From Nonomuraea sediminis (GTDB taxonomy: Bacteria; Actinomycetota; Actinomycetes; Streptosporangiales; Streptosporangiaceae): 64,000 bases of DNA. Each line of letters opens with the position of its first letter. The first letter of the stretch is position 1. The stretch spans positions 1,054,001 through 1,118,000 of the forward strand of contig NZ_JAHDTI010000002.1 in the NCBI RefSeq assembly GCF_018531495.1, given 5' to 3'. Below the pieces are notes generated by a model. That model was given only the letters and a program-made list of their open reading frames with translations. It had not been told where the DNA came from and did not search any database. The position numbers were made by a program, and so were the translations under genes. Below, one piece after another: positions 42,329-51,657 of this stretch.

Positions 42329-42754
42329 TCAGATGCCGCACACCTTCTTGGTCAGCGCCTCCGACTTGTCCATCTGGTCCTGATCGGCCTTCAGCGCCTC
42401 CATCGGGTCCTCGCCCGCGTCGCTGGCCTTCTTCACTTTCGCCGCCAGCTCGACGTTGATCTCCAAGGCCTGCTTGAGGTCGGCAGACTCGGTCTTCTCG
42501 ACCAGCTTGGCGCTGAGTTCCCCGGCCCCCAGGACCAAGCCGACCGGATCCGGCGCGCCGCCGGTCTCGGAGTCCTTCAGGTACGCGGCGATCTCGGCAC
42601 AGGCGGGGTCGGCGCCGATGTCAGAGGACGGCTTCTCCGACGCAGCAGCGGTCGGCTGCGTGGCGGCCGCGGGTTCCGACTTGGCGCCGCACCCGGTCAA
42701 CATGATGAACCCCGCTATACCCAGGGCGACAATGCCCGTCAGCTGCTTGCTCAC
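42329..42754 (-). CDS. Small lipoprotein of unknown function
   Basis: This 141-residue protein has a signal with lipobox LTGC, an Ala/Thr/Pro-rich linker and a helical domain with two cysteines (DPACAEIAAYL and the C-terminal KKVCGI). It resembles small actinomycete surface lipoproteins of unknown role. GTG 42754 has AAGGA upstream. It lies downstream of the sugar operon, 181 bp after it ends. Confidence 0.7.
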   Translation of the reverse strand: MSKQLTGIVALGIAGFIMLTGCGAKSEPAAATQPTAAASEKPSSDIGADPACAEIAAYLKDSETGGAPDPVGLVLGAGELSAKLVEKTESADLKQALEINVELAAKVKKASDAGEDPMEALKADQDQMDKSEALTKKVCGI

Positions 42755-42935
42755 TGCCCATCCTTTGCGATGTCGAACGGTGTCGCCGCCGATGTTCGGG
42801 GACAGTGATCGACGTGGCATGGACAGATGGTTGACAAGGGCGACCGGTCGAGGGGGCGCCGATGCGGCCGGTTCCGATCGGCAGGCACTCCTGCATGATC
42901 TTCGATTCCGCCCAGCCTCATCAGGGTGTGCCTGC

Positions 42936-44489
42936 TCAGCGGGTCGGGACCGTCCTTCCGGGGTTCATCCGCGATCCGGCGGATGAGGCGTGGATGGCGC
43001 GGATGACTTTCGCGCTGGTGGTGTCGTAGTCGTGGTCGTTGTCGATCTCCGCGGTGGCGCGGTAGTCGCGGAAGACGACGATGCGGTCGGCGAGGGTGAT
43101 GGTCTCGTGCAGGTCGGAGGAGATGAGCAGGACCGCGAGACCCGACTGGGCCAGCCCCCAGATCAGTTCGTGGAAGGCGGCCTTGGTGCGCACGTCGATG
43201 CCGATGGTCGGCTCGTCGATGATGAGGATGTCCGGACGGGCGGCCAGCCACTTGGCCAAGGACACCTTCTGCTGGTTGCCGCCGGAGAGCTGGCCCGCGG
43301 GCTGCTCCGGGGAGGAGACCTTGATACCCAGCGCCGCGATCTGCTCGTCGGCGACGGCGTGTTCGACCTTGGCCGGGACGTAGGAGAACAGGCGGGTCAT
43401 CCGCGACCAGGTCGTGGCGGCTATGTTGCGCTGCACGGACTGATCGAGGAAGACGCCTTCCTCCTTGCGGTTCTCGCTCACATAGCCGATGCGGTGCCGT
43501 TCGATCGCCTCGCGTACGGATGTGATGCGTACCGGCTCGCCCTGCACTCGGACCTCGCCCGCGGTGATCTCGTGCAGGCCGATCAGGGCACGGGCCAGCT
43601 CGCTGCGGCCCGCGCCGACGAGCCCGTACAGCGCGACGATCTCCCCGGCCCGGACGTCCAGGTCGACGTCGTGGTGCCCGACGTCGGTGCCTACCCCGCG
43701 CAGGCTCAGGACGGGCAGTGCGGAGTGGTCGACGGTGCGGGGCGTGAACCTCAGCGCCTCCATCGCCCGGCCGACCATGTGGTTGAGGATGTCGTCGTGA
43801 GAGAACTGGGAAAGGGGCTGGGACTCCACGACACCGCGGCCGTCGCGCAGGACGGTGACGGTGTCGCAGAGGGCGAAGACCTCATCCATTTTGTGCGAGA
43901 CGAACACCACCGAGGTTCCGGCCTCAGCCAGGCCGCGCACCGTGCGGAACAGCACCTCGGCCTCGTTCGGGGTGATCGAGGCGGTCGGTTCGTCCAGGAG
44001 CAGCACCGCGGACTCGCTGTCGAGCGCCTTGGCGATCTCCACCAATTGCACCTGCGCGGCGGACAGACCCGCGATGGGCTGGTCAGGGTCGAGGTCGAGG
44101 TCGAGCCGCTCCAGCGCGGTACGGGCGCGCGCGCGGACGGCGGCCCGGTCCACCACGCCCCAGCGCTGGGGCAGGTTCTGCAGGACGATGTTCTCGGCGA
44201 TGGACATCTGCGCGACGACGTTGCGTTCCTGGTGCACGACGCCGATGCCCGCGTGCAGCGCCTCCAGCGGCGAGCCGAACCGCACCGGATCGCCTGACAC
44301 GGTCAGTGTGCCGCCGTCGTGCCGGTGCACCCCGGTGAGGATCTTGATGAGAGTGGACTTGCCCGCGCCGTTCTCGCCGAGCAGCGCATGGATCTGACCT
44401 GGCCGCAGGGTGAGGTTCACCCCGTCGACGGCGCGGACGCCGGGAAACGTCTTGATCAGGTCGGTGGCTTCCAGGACCGGGGTGCTCAT
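42936..44489 (-). CDS. Sugar ABC transporter ATPase, double nucleotide-binding (RbsA/RhaT type)
   Basis: This 517-residue protein has two ABC domains, as in ribose, xylose and rhamnose importers. The first has GENGAGKS and the second a degenerate Walker A (VGAGRS) with the signature LSGGNQQKV, typical of the family. AGGAGG precedes ATG 44489, which overlaps the stop of the permease gene. It is the last gene of a five-gene minus-strand operon. Confidence 0.92.
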   Translation of the reverse strand: MSTPVLEATDLIKTFPGVRAVDGVNLTLRPGQIHALLGENGAGKSTLIKILTGVHRHDGGTLTVSGDPVRFGSPLEALHAGIGVVHQERNVVAQMSIAENIVLQNLPQRWGVVDRAAVRARARTALERLDLDLDPDQPIAGLSAAQVQLVEIAKALDSESAVLLLDEPTASITPNEAEVLFRTVRGLAEAGTSVVFVSHKMDEVFALCDTVTVLRDGRGVVESQPLSQFSHDDILNHMVGRAMEALRFTPRTVDHSALPVLSLRGVGTDVGHHDVDLDVRAGEIVALYGLVGAGRSELARALIGLHEITAGEVRVQGEPVRITSVREAIERHRIGYVSENRKEEGVFLDQSVQRNIAATTWSRMTRLFSYVPAKVEHAVADEQIAALGIKVSSPEQPAGQLSGGNQQKVSLAKWLAARPDILIIDEPTIGIDVRTKAAFHELIWGLAQSGLAVLLISSDLHETITLADRIVVFRDYRATAEIDNDHDYDTTSAKVIRAIHASSAGSRMNPGRTVPTR

Positions 44490-45472
44490 GGTGTCCTCCT
44501 GACCGGCCGCCACAGCCGCAGACCGTTGCGTCGCGTCGAAAGCAGCACGGTGCCGAGCACGACCGCGCCGATGATGAAGGACACCGAGCTGGGGTCCCAC
44601 GAGTACAGCGAGTGCGCCGCGTCGACGAGCCGGACCAGCACCGCGGCCAGGATGGTCCCGAGTACGGCGATCCCGCCGCCGGTCAGTGCCACGCCGCCGA
44701 TGATGGGGGCGGCGAAGCTCGGCAGCATCCAGTCCCCGCCGACGCTGCGGTTGATGCCCGGCAGCGAGGCGACGCTGACGACCGCGGCGACGCCGACGAG
44801 CAGGCCCGACAGGGTGTGGGCGAGGATCAGGTGGCGCGACTCCGAGACGCCTGACAGCCTGGCGGCGAACGGGTTGCCACCGAAGGCGATCATGCGCCTG
44901 CCCACGGCCATCCGGCGGTAGTAGAAGGCGAGTACGCCCGCGACGGCCACCGCGAGGAGGAACACCAGGGGCAGCGGGCCGATCGCGGTGGCGCCCAAGT
45001 CCTTCAGCCAGGGTGAGTACCCGTCGACGGTGAACGAACGGACCAGCTTGTACTGCAGTCCGGTGAGGATCGTCATGGTGGCGAGGGTGACGATGAACCC
45101 GTTGATCCGGGTGACCACCACGATGACACCGTTGACCGCCCCGCCCAGCGTCGCCGCCGCGATGCCGATCAGTAGCGCCGGGACCGCAGGGACACCGTGG
45201 TCCTGCATCAGCACCGCCATGAGGGCGGCGGAGAAGCCGCCCAACGCACCGACGGCGAGGTTGAGCTGACCCACGCTCAGTGTCACCATCTGCGCCAGTC
45301 CGATCAGGATCGGCACGGCCAGGAAGGTGGTGAACCCTCTGATCGAGTTCCCGGACAGGAACGTTCCGCCGGAACTGATCGTCAGGACAAGCGCGCCCAG
45401 GACGCAGACAGCGGTGAGCACGACGATGTTGGGGTTGCCCAGCCTGGTGCGGGGCTTGGTCGTTGTGCTCAT
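44486..45472 (-). CDS. Sugar ABC transporter permease (RhaQ/RbsC type)
   Basis: This 328-residue protein has eight or more hydrophobic segments and the BPD_transp_2 features TLSVGQLNLAVGALGG and GNPFAARLSGV, ending in WRPVRR. It is one of two non-identical permeases, an arrangement seen in RhaPQ-type transporters. Both ends overlap neighbours by ATGA. Confidence 0.9.
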   Translation of the reverse strand: MSTTTKPRTRLGNPNIVVLTAVCVLGALVLTISSGGTFLSGNSIRGFTTFLAVPILIGLAQMVTLSVGQLNLAVGALGGFSAALMAVLMQDHGVPAVPALLIGIAAATLGGAVNGVIVVVTRINGFIVTLATMTILTGLQYKLVRSFTVDGYSPWLKDLGATAIGPLPLVFLLAVAVAGVLAFYYRRMAVGRRMIAFGGNPFAARLSGVSESRHLILAHTLSGLLVGVAAVVSVASLPGINRSVGGDWMLPSFAAPIIGGVALTGGGIAVLGTILAAVLVRLVDAAHSLYSWDPSSVSFIIGAVVLGTVLLSTRRNGLRLWRPVRRTP

Positions 45473-46530
45473 CGTGGACGGCCCGCCTTCCGTTCGGCGA
45501 TCACGGCCCGGATGCGGTCTGCCGACAGCGCCGCCAAGAGCACGACCCCGATGTAGATGTTGAGGTCTTCCAACCCGACCTCCATGAGGTTGAGACCGCG
45601 CCGGATGACCAGGGTCAGCGCGGTGCCGAGCATGGTCCCGAGCACCGAGACCGCGCCACCCGCGAGCAGCGTGCCGCCGAGCACGGGTCCGAGGAACGAC
45701 GGCAGCATGAAGTCCGCGCCGATGGTCGCCTTGAACGAACCGGTGGAGACCGCGAGCAGGAACCCCGCCAGTGCCGCCAGGGCGCCCGACATGCCGTGGG
45801 CGGCGATCACGCGCCGCTTCGTCGGCACCCCCGACAGCTCCGCGGCCTTGGCGTTCGCGCCCACCATCAGCAGTTCCCTGCCGATGCGGGTACGCGAGTA
45901 CACATAGCCCACCACCGCCATGGGGACCAGTGCGAACACGATCATCTGCGGGATCGCGGCGGTGCCGCACACCTCACCGACGCAGAGATCGGCGAAGGAG
46001 TAGGCACGCAGCTCGGCCATGCCGGCGGGCTTCGCAGTGAACGCCGCGCCAGTGGTCAGTCCTGTGTAGACGAGACTGACGATGCCGAGCAGGAAGAAGT
46101 CCATCGCCAGGGTGACGACGAAGGAGTTGACCCCGGTCTTGGCGATCAGCCAGCCGGTGAAGGCGCCGATGGCCCCGCCCGCGACGATCCCAGCCACCAG
46201 GCCGGCCCACAGAGGCAGGCCCAGCAGTTCGTAGCACAGGCCGGACGTCATCGCGCCGAACGCGGCCATCCGGCCGACCGCCAGGTTCATGTGCCCGATC
46301 GAAAGCGCGCACATCTGCGCCAGGCCGACGACCGTGTAGATCGTCAACTCGCGCAGCATCGGAAAGACGACGAGCTTCTCGTCGAACATCGCGGGGCGGG
46401 CTGAGCCGAACGCCGCGTAGAGCCCGATGATGAGGACGAACAGCACCAGCGGAGGGGCCGCGATCCGCCTGCGCGACTTCCCGCCGCCGCGTGGGGTGGT
46501 GGCGGGCCGGTCGGTGAGCGTCGAGGTCAT
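45469..46530 (-). CDS. Sugar ABC transporter permease (RhaP type)
   Basis: This 353-residue protein has an N-terminal cytosolic tail and the BPD_transp_2 signatures CALSIGHMNLAVGRMAAFGA and GANAKAAELSGVPT. It partners the downstream permease. GAGGG precedes ATG 46530, which overlaps the dehydratase stop. Confidence 0.9.
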   Translation of the reverse strand: MTSTLTDRPATTPRGGGKSRRRIAAPPLVLFVLIIGLYAAFGSARPAMFDEKLVVFPMLRELTIYTVVGLAQMCALSIGHMNLAVGRMAAFGAMTSGLCYELLGLPLWAGLVAGIVAGGAIGAFTGWLIAKTGVNSFVVTLAMDFFLLGIVSLVYTGLTTGAAFTAKPAGMAELRAYSFADLCVGEVCGTAAIPQMIVFALVPMAVVGYVYSRTRIGRELLMVGANAKAAELSGVPTKRRVIAAHGMSGALAALAGFLLAVSTGSFKATIGADFMLPSFLGPVLGGTLLAGGAVSVLGTMLGTALTLVIRRGLNLMEVGLEDLNIYIGVVLLAALSADRIRAVIAERKAGRPR

Positions 46531-47609
46531 GCCACCCTCAGATCGTCGAGGGCGTCGTCGTTCCAGTCGATGCCCAGGCCCGGGGTCTGCGGCGCGATCG
46601 CGTGCCCGTCGGCGATCTCCATCTCCGCGCGGGTCAACGCGCGCAGCTGCGGGATGTGCTCGACGTACCCGCCGTTGGGGATGGCGGCGACCAGGCTGAC
46701 GTGCAGTTCCATCAGGAAGTGCGGGCACACCACGACGTTGAACGCCTCCGCCGTGTGCGCGACCTTGAGCCACGGCGTGATCCCGCCGACGCGGGCGACG
46801 TCGACCTGGATGACCGAGGCGGCGCGGGCAGCGAGGTACTCGCGGAAGTGGCTGATCGAGTACAGCGACTCTCCCACCGCGATCGGGATCGAGGTGGCCG
46901 CTGCCAGGGCGGCGTGCCCGCTGATGTCGTCGGCGGGCACCGGCTCCTCGAACCAGCCCAACCCGACCTGCTCGAACAGCTTCGCCCGGCGGATCGCTTC
47001 CGCCGTGGTCAGCGCCTGGTTGGCGTCGACCATGATGTCGTGGTCGTCGCCCACCGCCGCGCGCACGGCGGCCAGCCGCTCCAGATCCTCACCTGGGCGG
47101 GGCTTGCCGACTTTGAGCTTGACCCCCGGCCATCCCGCCTTCTTGCTGGCGAGTGCGCCCTTGACCAGTTCGTCGGAGCTCAGGTGCAACCACCCGCCCT
47201 CGGTGTCGTAGAGCGGCACGCGGTCGCGGAACCCGCCCGCGAGTCGCCACAGCGGCAGCCCCGCGCGCAGTGCCCGCAGGTCCCACAAAGCGGTGTCCAC
47301 CGCGGCCAAGGCCAGCGAGGTGATGGCCCCGACCGCGGTCGCCCTCGTGGAGAACAACAGGTCCCGCCAGATCGCCTCGATGTCACGGGAGTCCCGGCCG
47401 ATCAGCCGGTCGAGCAGGTTGTCCCGCAGCAGGGCCAGCACGGCGGTCCCACCGGTCCCGATCGTGTAGGAGTATCCGCGGCCCACAGCGCCGTCGTCGG
47501 TGACGATGTCCACGACGATGGTCTCCTGCTTGAGGAACGTCTGGATCGCGTCGGTCCGCAGCGTCTCGACCGGGACGTCGGCCAGGACGGCGGTCGCTTG
47601 AATGATCAT
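46527..47609 (-). CDS. Enolase-superfamily acid-sugar dehydratase (mandelate racemase subgroup)
   Basis: This 360-residue enzyme has the mandelate racemase residues at the same numbers as the Pseudomonas enzyme: KLK (Lys164, Lys166), Asp195 in VDANQ, Glu221, Glu247, Asp270 and His297 in CPHFLMELH. The segment ARVGGITPWLK resembles talarate/galactarate and related dehydratases. It should remove water from an aldonate or aldarate to give a 2-keto-3-deoxy acid. ATG 47609 is chosen because AAGG lies 5 nt upstream, and the GTG two codons earlier is too close. Confidence 0.9.
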   Translation of the reverse strand: MIIQATAVLADVPVETLRTDAIQTFLKQETIVVDIVTDDGAVGRGYSYTIGTGGTAVLALLRDNLLDRLIGRDSRDIEAIWRDLLFSTRATAVGAITSLALAAVDTALWDLRALRAGLPLWRLAGGFRDRVPLYDTEGGWLHLSSDELVKGALASKKAGWPGVKLKVGKPRPGEDLERLAAVRAAVGDDHDIMVDANQALTTAEAIRRAKLFEQVGLGWFEEPVPADDISGHAALAAATSIPIAVGESLYSISHFREYLAARAASVIQVDVARVGGITPWLKVAHTAEAFNVVVCPHFLMELHVSLVAAIPNGGYVEHIPQLRALTRAEMEIADGHAIAPQTPGLGIDWNDDALDDLRVA

Positions 47610-47618
47610 CGGCACCTT

Positions 47619-48707
47619 CTATGCGCAGGTCAGCAGCTGAGTTGCGAACTGCTGCTTGACCTCGTCGGACTTGGCGACCCGCTCCTTGTCGTAGCTGTCG
47701 ACGTTGGCCTTGGTCACGACGAACGACCCGGAGTCGATCACCACGCCTCTCTCCTTCATCTGGCACTGGCCCGAGGCCAGCAGCGCGAGCACCCACGAGC
47801 CAACGGAGGCCTGACCGCCTGGGTTCTGCGTGACGGTCGCGGCGACCGACCCGTCCTTGATCCCCGCGAGGATCTTGGCGTCGTCGTCGATGGCGACGAC
47901 CTTGATCGGCAGTCCCGTGCTCTTGACCGCGCCCGCGGCGGCGACCGCGGGGTTGTACGCGGTGCTGACGATGCCCTGGATGCCCTTGCCGTGGGTGGTC
48001 AGCAGGTCGGTGACGGCCTTGGTCGCGGTCTGCAGGTCGCTGTCGATATCGGTGACGGTTTGCGTCAGGGTCACCGCGCCCCCGGTCTCGTCGATGGCCT
48101 TCTTGACGCCCGCGATGCGGCGCTGCGTGTTGGAGTCGACGTTGTTGCCGGTGAGGTGGACCAAGGCGCCCTTGCCGCCCATCGCCTCGATCGCGGCCTT
48201 GGCCGCCTTGTAAGCGGCCTGCTCGGTGTCGGTTGACAGGCAGAAATCCGCCTCGTTCACGTCACCCGCCGGGCACGAGGCCAGCGAGCCCACCGCGAAG
48301 CCCTTGCCTCGCAGGTCGGCGAAGGTGGTGTTGATGTCGGTGGGAGAGACGCCGAAGATGCCGAACGCGTTGTACCCCTGTGCGGCCAACGACTCCAGTG
48401 CGGCGTTCTGCTTGCCCTGGTCCCACTCGCCGGTCTCGTTGAAGGTGAACCCGCCCAGGCCGAGCTCGGTCTTGGCCTGCTCACCCGCGGGCTTCCACGG
48501 CTGGAAGTAGGGGTGGGCCCCTCCGGGGACCAGCGCCAGTTTCACCTTGGCACCGTCCTTGAGCTTGACCACACCGCCGGACGCCGTCGCGAGGCCGGTC
48601 GGCGCGGCGGTGTGGTTCGCCGAGGAGTCGGCTCCCTTGGTGGTGCACGCGCTCATCAGCAGGAGCGCGCAAGCCGCGATCGCGGCGCTACGGGTGGTAT
48701 GAAACAT
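47619..48707 (-). CDS. Sugar ABC transporter substrate-binding lipoprotein
   Basis: This 362-residue periplasmic-binding-protein-fold protein (peripla_BP_4 type) has lipobox LLMSAC. Family segments include ALVPGGAHPYFQPW, AQGYNAFGIFGVSP, GIQGIVSTAYNPAVAAAGA and VVAIDDDAKILAGIKDG. It captures the sugar for the importer encoded downstream. ATG 48719, four codons earlier, is an alternative start. It is first in the operon and divergent from the GntR gene. Confidence 0.9.
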   Translation of the reverse strand: MFHTTRSAAIAACALLLMSACTTKGADSSANHTAAPTGLATASGGVVKLKDGAKVKLALVPGGAHPYFQPWKPAGEQAKTELGLGGFTFNETGEWDQGKQNAALESLAAQGYNAFGIFGVSPTDINTTFADLRGKGFAVGSLASCPAGDVNEADFCLSTDTEQAAYKAAKAAIEAMGGKGALVHLTGNNVDSNTQRRIAGVKKAIDETGGAVTLTQTVTDIDSDLQTATKAVTDLLTTHGKGIQGIVSTAYNPAVAAAGAVKSTGLPIKVVAIDDDAKILAGIKDGSVAATVTQNPGGQASVGSWVLALLASGQCQMKERGVVIDSGSFVVTKANVDSYDKERVAKSDEVKQQFATQLLTCA

Positions 48708-48715
48708 CTCCGACC

Positions 48716-48737
48716 CCATAAATCCTATAGGCTATGG
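48716..48737. promoter_or_regulatory. Operator-like nested inverted repeat
   Basis: The perfect palindrome CCTATAGG (48724-48731) is flanked by CCATA (48716-48720) and TATGG (48733-48737). It lies in the 95-bp region between the binding-protein start and the GntR start, where a FadR-type autoregulator would be expected to bind. Confidence 0.45.
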
Positions 48738-48802
48738 AATGTATGGTCCGGTATCCTGACTTCGTTCACACCGGACGTCAACCCTCGGTTAGCGGAGGTT
48801 CC

Positions 48803-49495
48803 ATGACCGACCAGCGGATCGGCGATCGCATCCGCGTGCCCATCACCCGGAGCACCCTCGTCCCCGAGGTCCGCGACGCCATCGAGTCGCTGATCATGGA
48901 CGGCGTGATCCCGCCCGGAACGCGAGTAGGCATGGAGGCCCTCGCCCGGGAACTGGGCACCTCGCCCACCCCGATCCGCGAGGCGCTGGCCAGCCTGGAA
49001 TCGGCGGGGCTCGTGGTCAAGGAGTCCCTCAAGGGTTACTCGACCACCCCGCTGATGACCCGAGCCGAGGTCGAGGACATGTTCAGGTTCCGGCTGCTCA
49101 TCGAACCGTGGGCGGCCGAGACCGCCGCCAGGGCCGATCCGGAACAGACCGCCCCGCTGACCACCGAGGTGGCCTCCGCACTGGCGGCGGCAGGCGACGG
49201 CGAAGCGAATTACCGCGACATTGCCCGCCACGACGCGCGATTCCACGACATGATCACCGAACTGGCGGGCAGCGACCACGTACGGCAGGCGCTCGCCCGA
49301 ACCCACTGCCACCTGCACCTGTTCCGGCTCTCCTACGGCCCGGTGATGGCCGCGCCGACGTTCGCCGAACACAGGCGCATCGCCGAGTCCATCGCCGAAG
49401 GCAGGCCCGATCTGGCCAAGGCGGCCATGGTCGACCATCTGACGACAGCCCGCGACCGCATCCTCAAGTCGATGTCCTCGGACCCGCGCACGTAA
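48803..49495 (+). CDS. GntR-family (FCD/FadR-type) regulator
   Basis: This 230-residue protein has a GntR winged helix (PEVRDAIESLIMDGVIPPGTRV, LGTSPTPIREALASLESAGLV) and a helical FCD domain with metal-binding Asp and His positions (HDARFHDMI, then EHRRIAESIAEG). Such regulators sense organic acids or sugar acids. GGAGG precedes ATG 48803. It is divergent from the transporter operon and 12 bp upstream of the mutarotase gene, so it probably controls both directions. Confidence 0.9.
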   Translation: MTDQRIGDRIRVPITRSTLVPEVRDAIESLIMDGVIPPGTRVGMEALARELGTSPTPIREALASLESAGLVVKESLKGYSTTPLMTRAEVEDMFRFRLLIEPWAAETAARADPEQTAPLTTEVASALAAAGDGEANYRDIARHDARFHDMITELAGSDHVRQALARTHCHLHLFRLSYGPVMAAPTFAEHRRIAESIAEGRPDLAKAAMVDHLTTARDRILKSMSSDPRT

Positions 49496-49507
49496 GGAGA
49501 CCGCACC

Positions 49508-49828
49508 ATGCAGCGGTTCGGATCTGTGGTTCGACTGCGGCCGGAGCAAGAAGAGAGATACCGCGCGCTCCACGCCGCCGTGTGGCCGACGGTGCTGCAG
49601 CGGATCCACCGCTGCAACATCCGCAACTACACGATCTTCCTGCGTGACGGCCTGCTCTTCTCCTATTACGAGTACGTCGGCGACGACCACGCCGCTGACA
49701 TGGCGGCGATGGCCGCCGACCAGAGCACTCAGGACTGGTGGAAGCTCACAGGCCCGTGCCAGCAGCGGCTGGACACCGCCCCGGACCAGCAGTGGGCTCC
49801 CATGGAGGAGGTCTTCCATGTCGACTGA
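49508..49828 (+). CDS. L-rhamnose mutarotase family protein (RhaM-like)
   Basis: This 106-residue protein matches the RhaM/DUF718 family, which interconverts anomers of L-rhamnose, L-fucose or similar 6-deoxysugars. Visible signatures are RLRPEQEERYRALHAAVWP (catalytic His), IRNYTIFLRDGLLFSYYEYVG and WWKLTGPCQ. AAGGAG lies upstream of ATG 49508. It overlaps the next gene by 11 bp. Confidence 0.88.
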   Translation: MQRFGSVVRLRPEQEERYRALHAAVWPTVLQRIHRCNIRNYTIFLRDGLLFSYYEYVGDDHAADMAAMAADQSTQDWWKLTGPCQQRLDTAPDQQWAPMEEVFHVD

Positions 49829-50672
49829 GCCCCGGCGCGTCGACGCGCACCACCACGTCTGGGACCTCGCGGTGCGGGACCAGCCCTGGACGGTGGAGCT
49901 CCCCGCGCTGCGGCGCAGCTTCCACTTCGACGACCTGGCCCCCGACCTGGCCGCTCACGGCATCGCCGGCACAGTCCTCGTGCAGACCATTACGGTCGCC
50001 GAGGAGACGCCCGAGTTCCTGTCACTAGCCGACGACCACCCCGAGATCCTCGGCGTGGTGGGGTGGGTGGACCTGACCGCACCCGATGTCGCCGACGCGA
50101 TCGCCGCGCTCCGCGAAGGCCCCGGCGGGCGCCGGCTCGTCGGCATCCGCCACCAAGTGCAGGGCGAACCGGACCCGGAGTGGCTGCTGCGGGCAGACGT
50201 GCGACGGGGCCTGGCCGCGGTCGCCGACGCGGACCTGGCCTACGACCTGCTCGTCACCGCGGAGCAGCTCCCCGCGGCGGTCGCGGTGGCGGACCGGGTG
50301 GCCGGGCTGCGCTGGGTCCTCGACCACGCGGGCAAACCGCCGATCGCGGCTGGTGAACTCGACCCGTGGCGGAAACACATCACCGCACTCGCCGCGAACC
50401 CCGCCGTCGCCTGCAAGCTGTCGGGCCTCGTCACCGAAGCCACAGCGGATTGGCACGACGACGACCTCGCCCCCTACGCCGACCATGTCATCACGTCGTT
50501 CGGCCCGGAGCGCGTCATGTTCGGCTCCGACTGGCCCGTGTGCCTCTTGCACGCCACCTATACCCAGGTCACCGCCTTCGTCGACAGCATGACCGCCGCT
50601 CTCGACGACGCCGAACAGCAGGCGGTCTGGGGCGGCACCGCGACCCGCTGGTACCGGCTTCCCGCGGGCTGA
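49818..50672 (+). CDS. Amidohydrolase-family sugar lactonase
   Basis: This 284-residue TIM-barrel enzyme has the metal-binding HHH of VDAHHHVWD near the N-terminus, a later LDHAGKPPI and the C-terminal FGSDWPV with the catalytic Asp. The pattern matches L-fuconolactonase, rhamnono-lactonase and related hydrolases. It should open an aldonolactone to feed the dehydratase of the divergent operon. GGAGGAGG precedes ATG 49818, which lies inside the mutarotase gene. Confidence 0.87.
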   Translation: MSTEPRRVDAHHHVWDLAVRDQPWTVELPALRRSFHFDDLAPDLAAHGIAGTVLVQTITVAEETPEFLSLADDHPEILGVVGWVDLTAPDVADAIAALREGPGGRRLVGIRHQVQGEPDPEWLLRADVRRGLAAVADADLAYDLLVTAEQLPAAVAVADRVAGLRWVLDHAGKPPIAAGELDPWRKHITALAANPAVACKLSGLVTEATADWHDDDLAPYADHVITSFGPERVMFGSDWPVCLLHATYTQVTAFVDSMTAALDDAEQQAVWGGTATRWYRLPAG

Positions 50673-50699
50673 CACCCCGCCTGGCGAAACGTCCGGCGA

Positions 50700-50945
50700 A
50701 TCCAACACCCAAGGAAGGTTGCGGGTTCTAGTCCTGATCCGGCGCATCGCGATCTCGTCTTGGCCCACGAGACACTTTTCGTAGGTGTGGTGGAGGACTG
50801 CCACGCTGTTTCCCGCCTGTTCGGCGACCTGCTTGGGCGGAACACTCGCGTCGAGCCAGGTGGACAGGCAGGCGTGGCGAAGGTCGTACGGTCGCCGGCC
50901 CAGCGGCCGAAGCTTGCTCTTCGGGCGTGAGGGCTTGCTCTCGAG
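50700..50945 (-). pseudogene. Tyrosine-recombinase C-terminal remnant
   Basis: The minus strand reads YDLRHACLSTWLDASVPPKQVAEQAGNSVAVLHHTYEKCLVGQDEIAMRRI (in pieces), the catalytic end of actinomycete integrases. The usual AGHS is AGNS here, so the active-site His is lost, while the nucleophile Tyr remains. No start or N-terminal domain exists upstream. The rest of 50673-51069 holds nothing else recognised. Confidence 0.7.
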
Positions 50946-51069
50946 CCTTGGCCCAGGTGCGTTGGATGGCGCTACGTCACCTTGGATGCCGTGGAAGAAG
51001 ACGCGTCCAGAAGGACCTGAGCCGAAGTGCGGAGACGCGAGATAGCGGTGATGACGTGTGGAAACGGCG

Positions 51070-51519
51070 CTAGACCACGTCGAACTCGTTCCCCTCGGGA
51101 TCCACCATCGCCACGGCATAGTGATCAATCCCGGGGGGCGACTGCACCTGCACAACGGACGCCCCCGCCTGGACAAGGCGCTCCACCTCGGCATCCACCC
51201 GCGCTTTCCGGGTCTCCAGCGGTACGTCCTCCCGCTTGCCGCCCACCTTCACATCCAGGTGGAACCGGTTCTTGATCACCTTGTCCTCAGGCACCTGCTG
51301 GAACCAGATCCTCGGCCCGTGCCCCTCGGGATCGACGATGCTGTCGCTGCCGTCCCCTTCGCCCAGCTCGTCGTCCGGCACTCCGATGCTGCGCCAGTAA
51401 TCCCGCCACGTGTCGAATCCACCCGGCGGCGGCTCCACCGTGTACCACAGCGCGCCTGCCCAGAACCGGGCCATCCGCTCGGGTGCCGCACAGTCGATGA
51501 CCAACTGATAGGAAACCAT
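51070..51519 (-). CDS. VOC-superfamily (glyoxalase-like) protein
   Basis: This 149-residue protein has the paired beta-alpha-beta-beta-beta modules of the VOC fold: QLVIDCAAPERMARFWAGAL at the start and VDPEGNEFDVV at the end, with FHLDVKVGGK between. Members include glyoxalases, dioxygenases and resistance proteins, and the sequence does not choose. ATG 51519 is used with AGGA 8 nt upstream. An in-frame ATG three codons earlier is possible. Confidence 0.85.
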   Translation of the reverse strand: MVSYQLVIDCAAPERMARFWAGALWYTVEPPPGGFDTWRDYWRSIGVPDDELGEGDGSDSIVDPEGHGPRIWFQQVPEDKVIKNRFHLDVKVGGKREDVPLETRKARVDAEVERLVQAGASVVQVQSPPGIDHYAVAMVDPEGNEFDVV

Positions 51520-51657
51520 GGCAGTCATCCTGCCGGACCCATCCGACAATTCTTGGCTCAACGGTCTGAATGGGTCACGGCCTGGACGGCTCCTGGGCCG
51601 CTGGTGCTTCGGCCCAATCGAGGGGCAGCGCTCGGAGGGTGATCGAGGGGTCGGCAT

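Noticed and set aside
50716..50742. T-arm-like sequence (GCGGGTTCTAGTCC) beside the integrase tail, possibly a tRNA scar
   Set aside because: The stem does not pair fully, no acceptor sequence follows and no matching tRNA is in the window. It could equally be integrase coding sequence.
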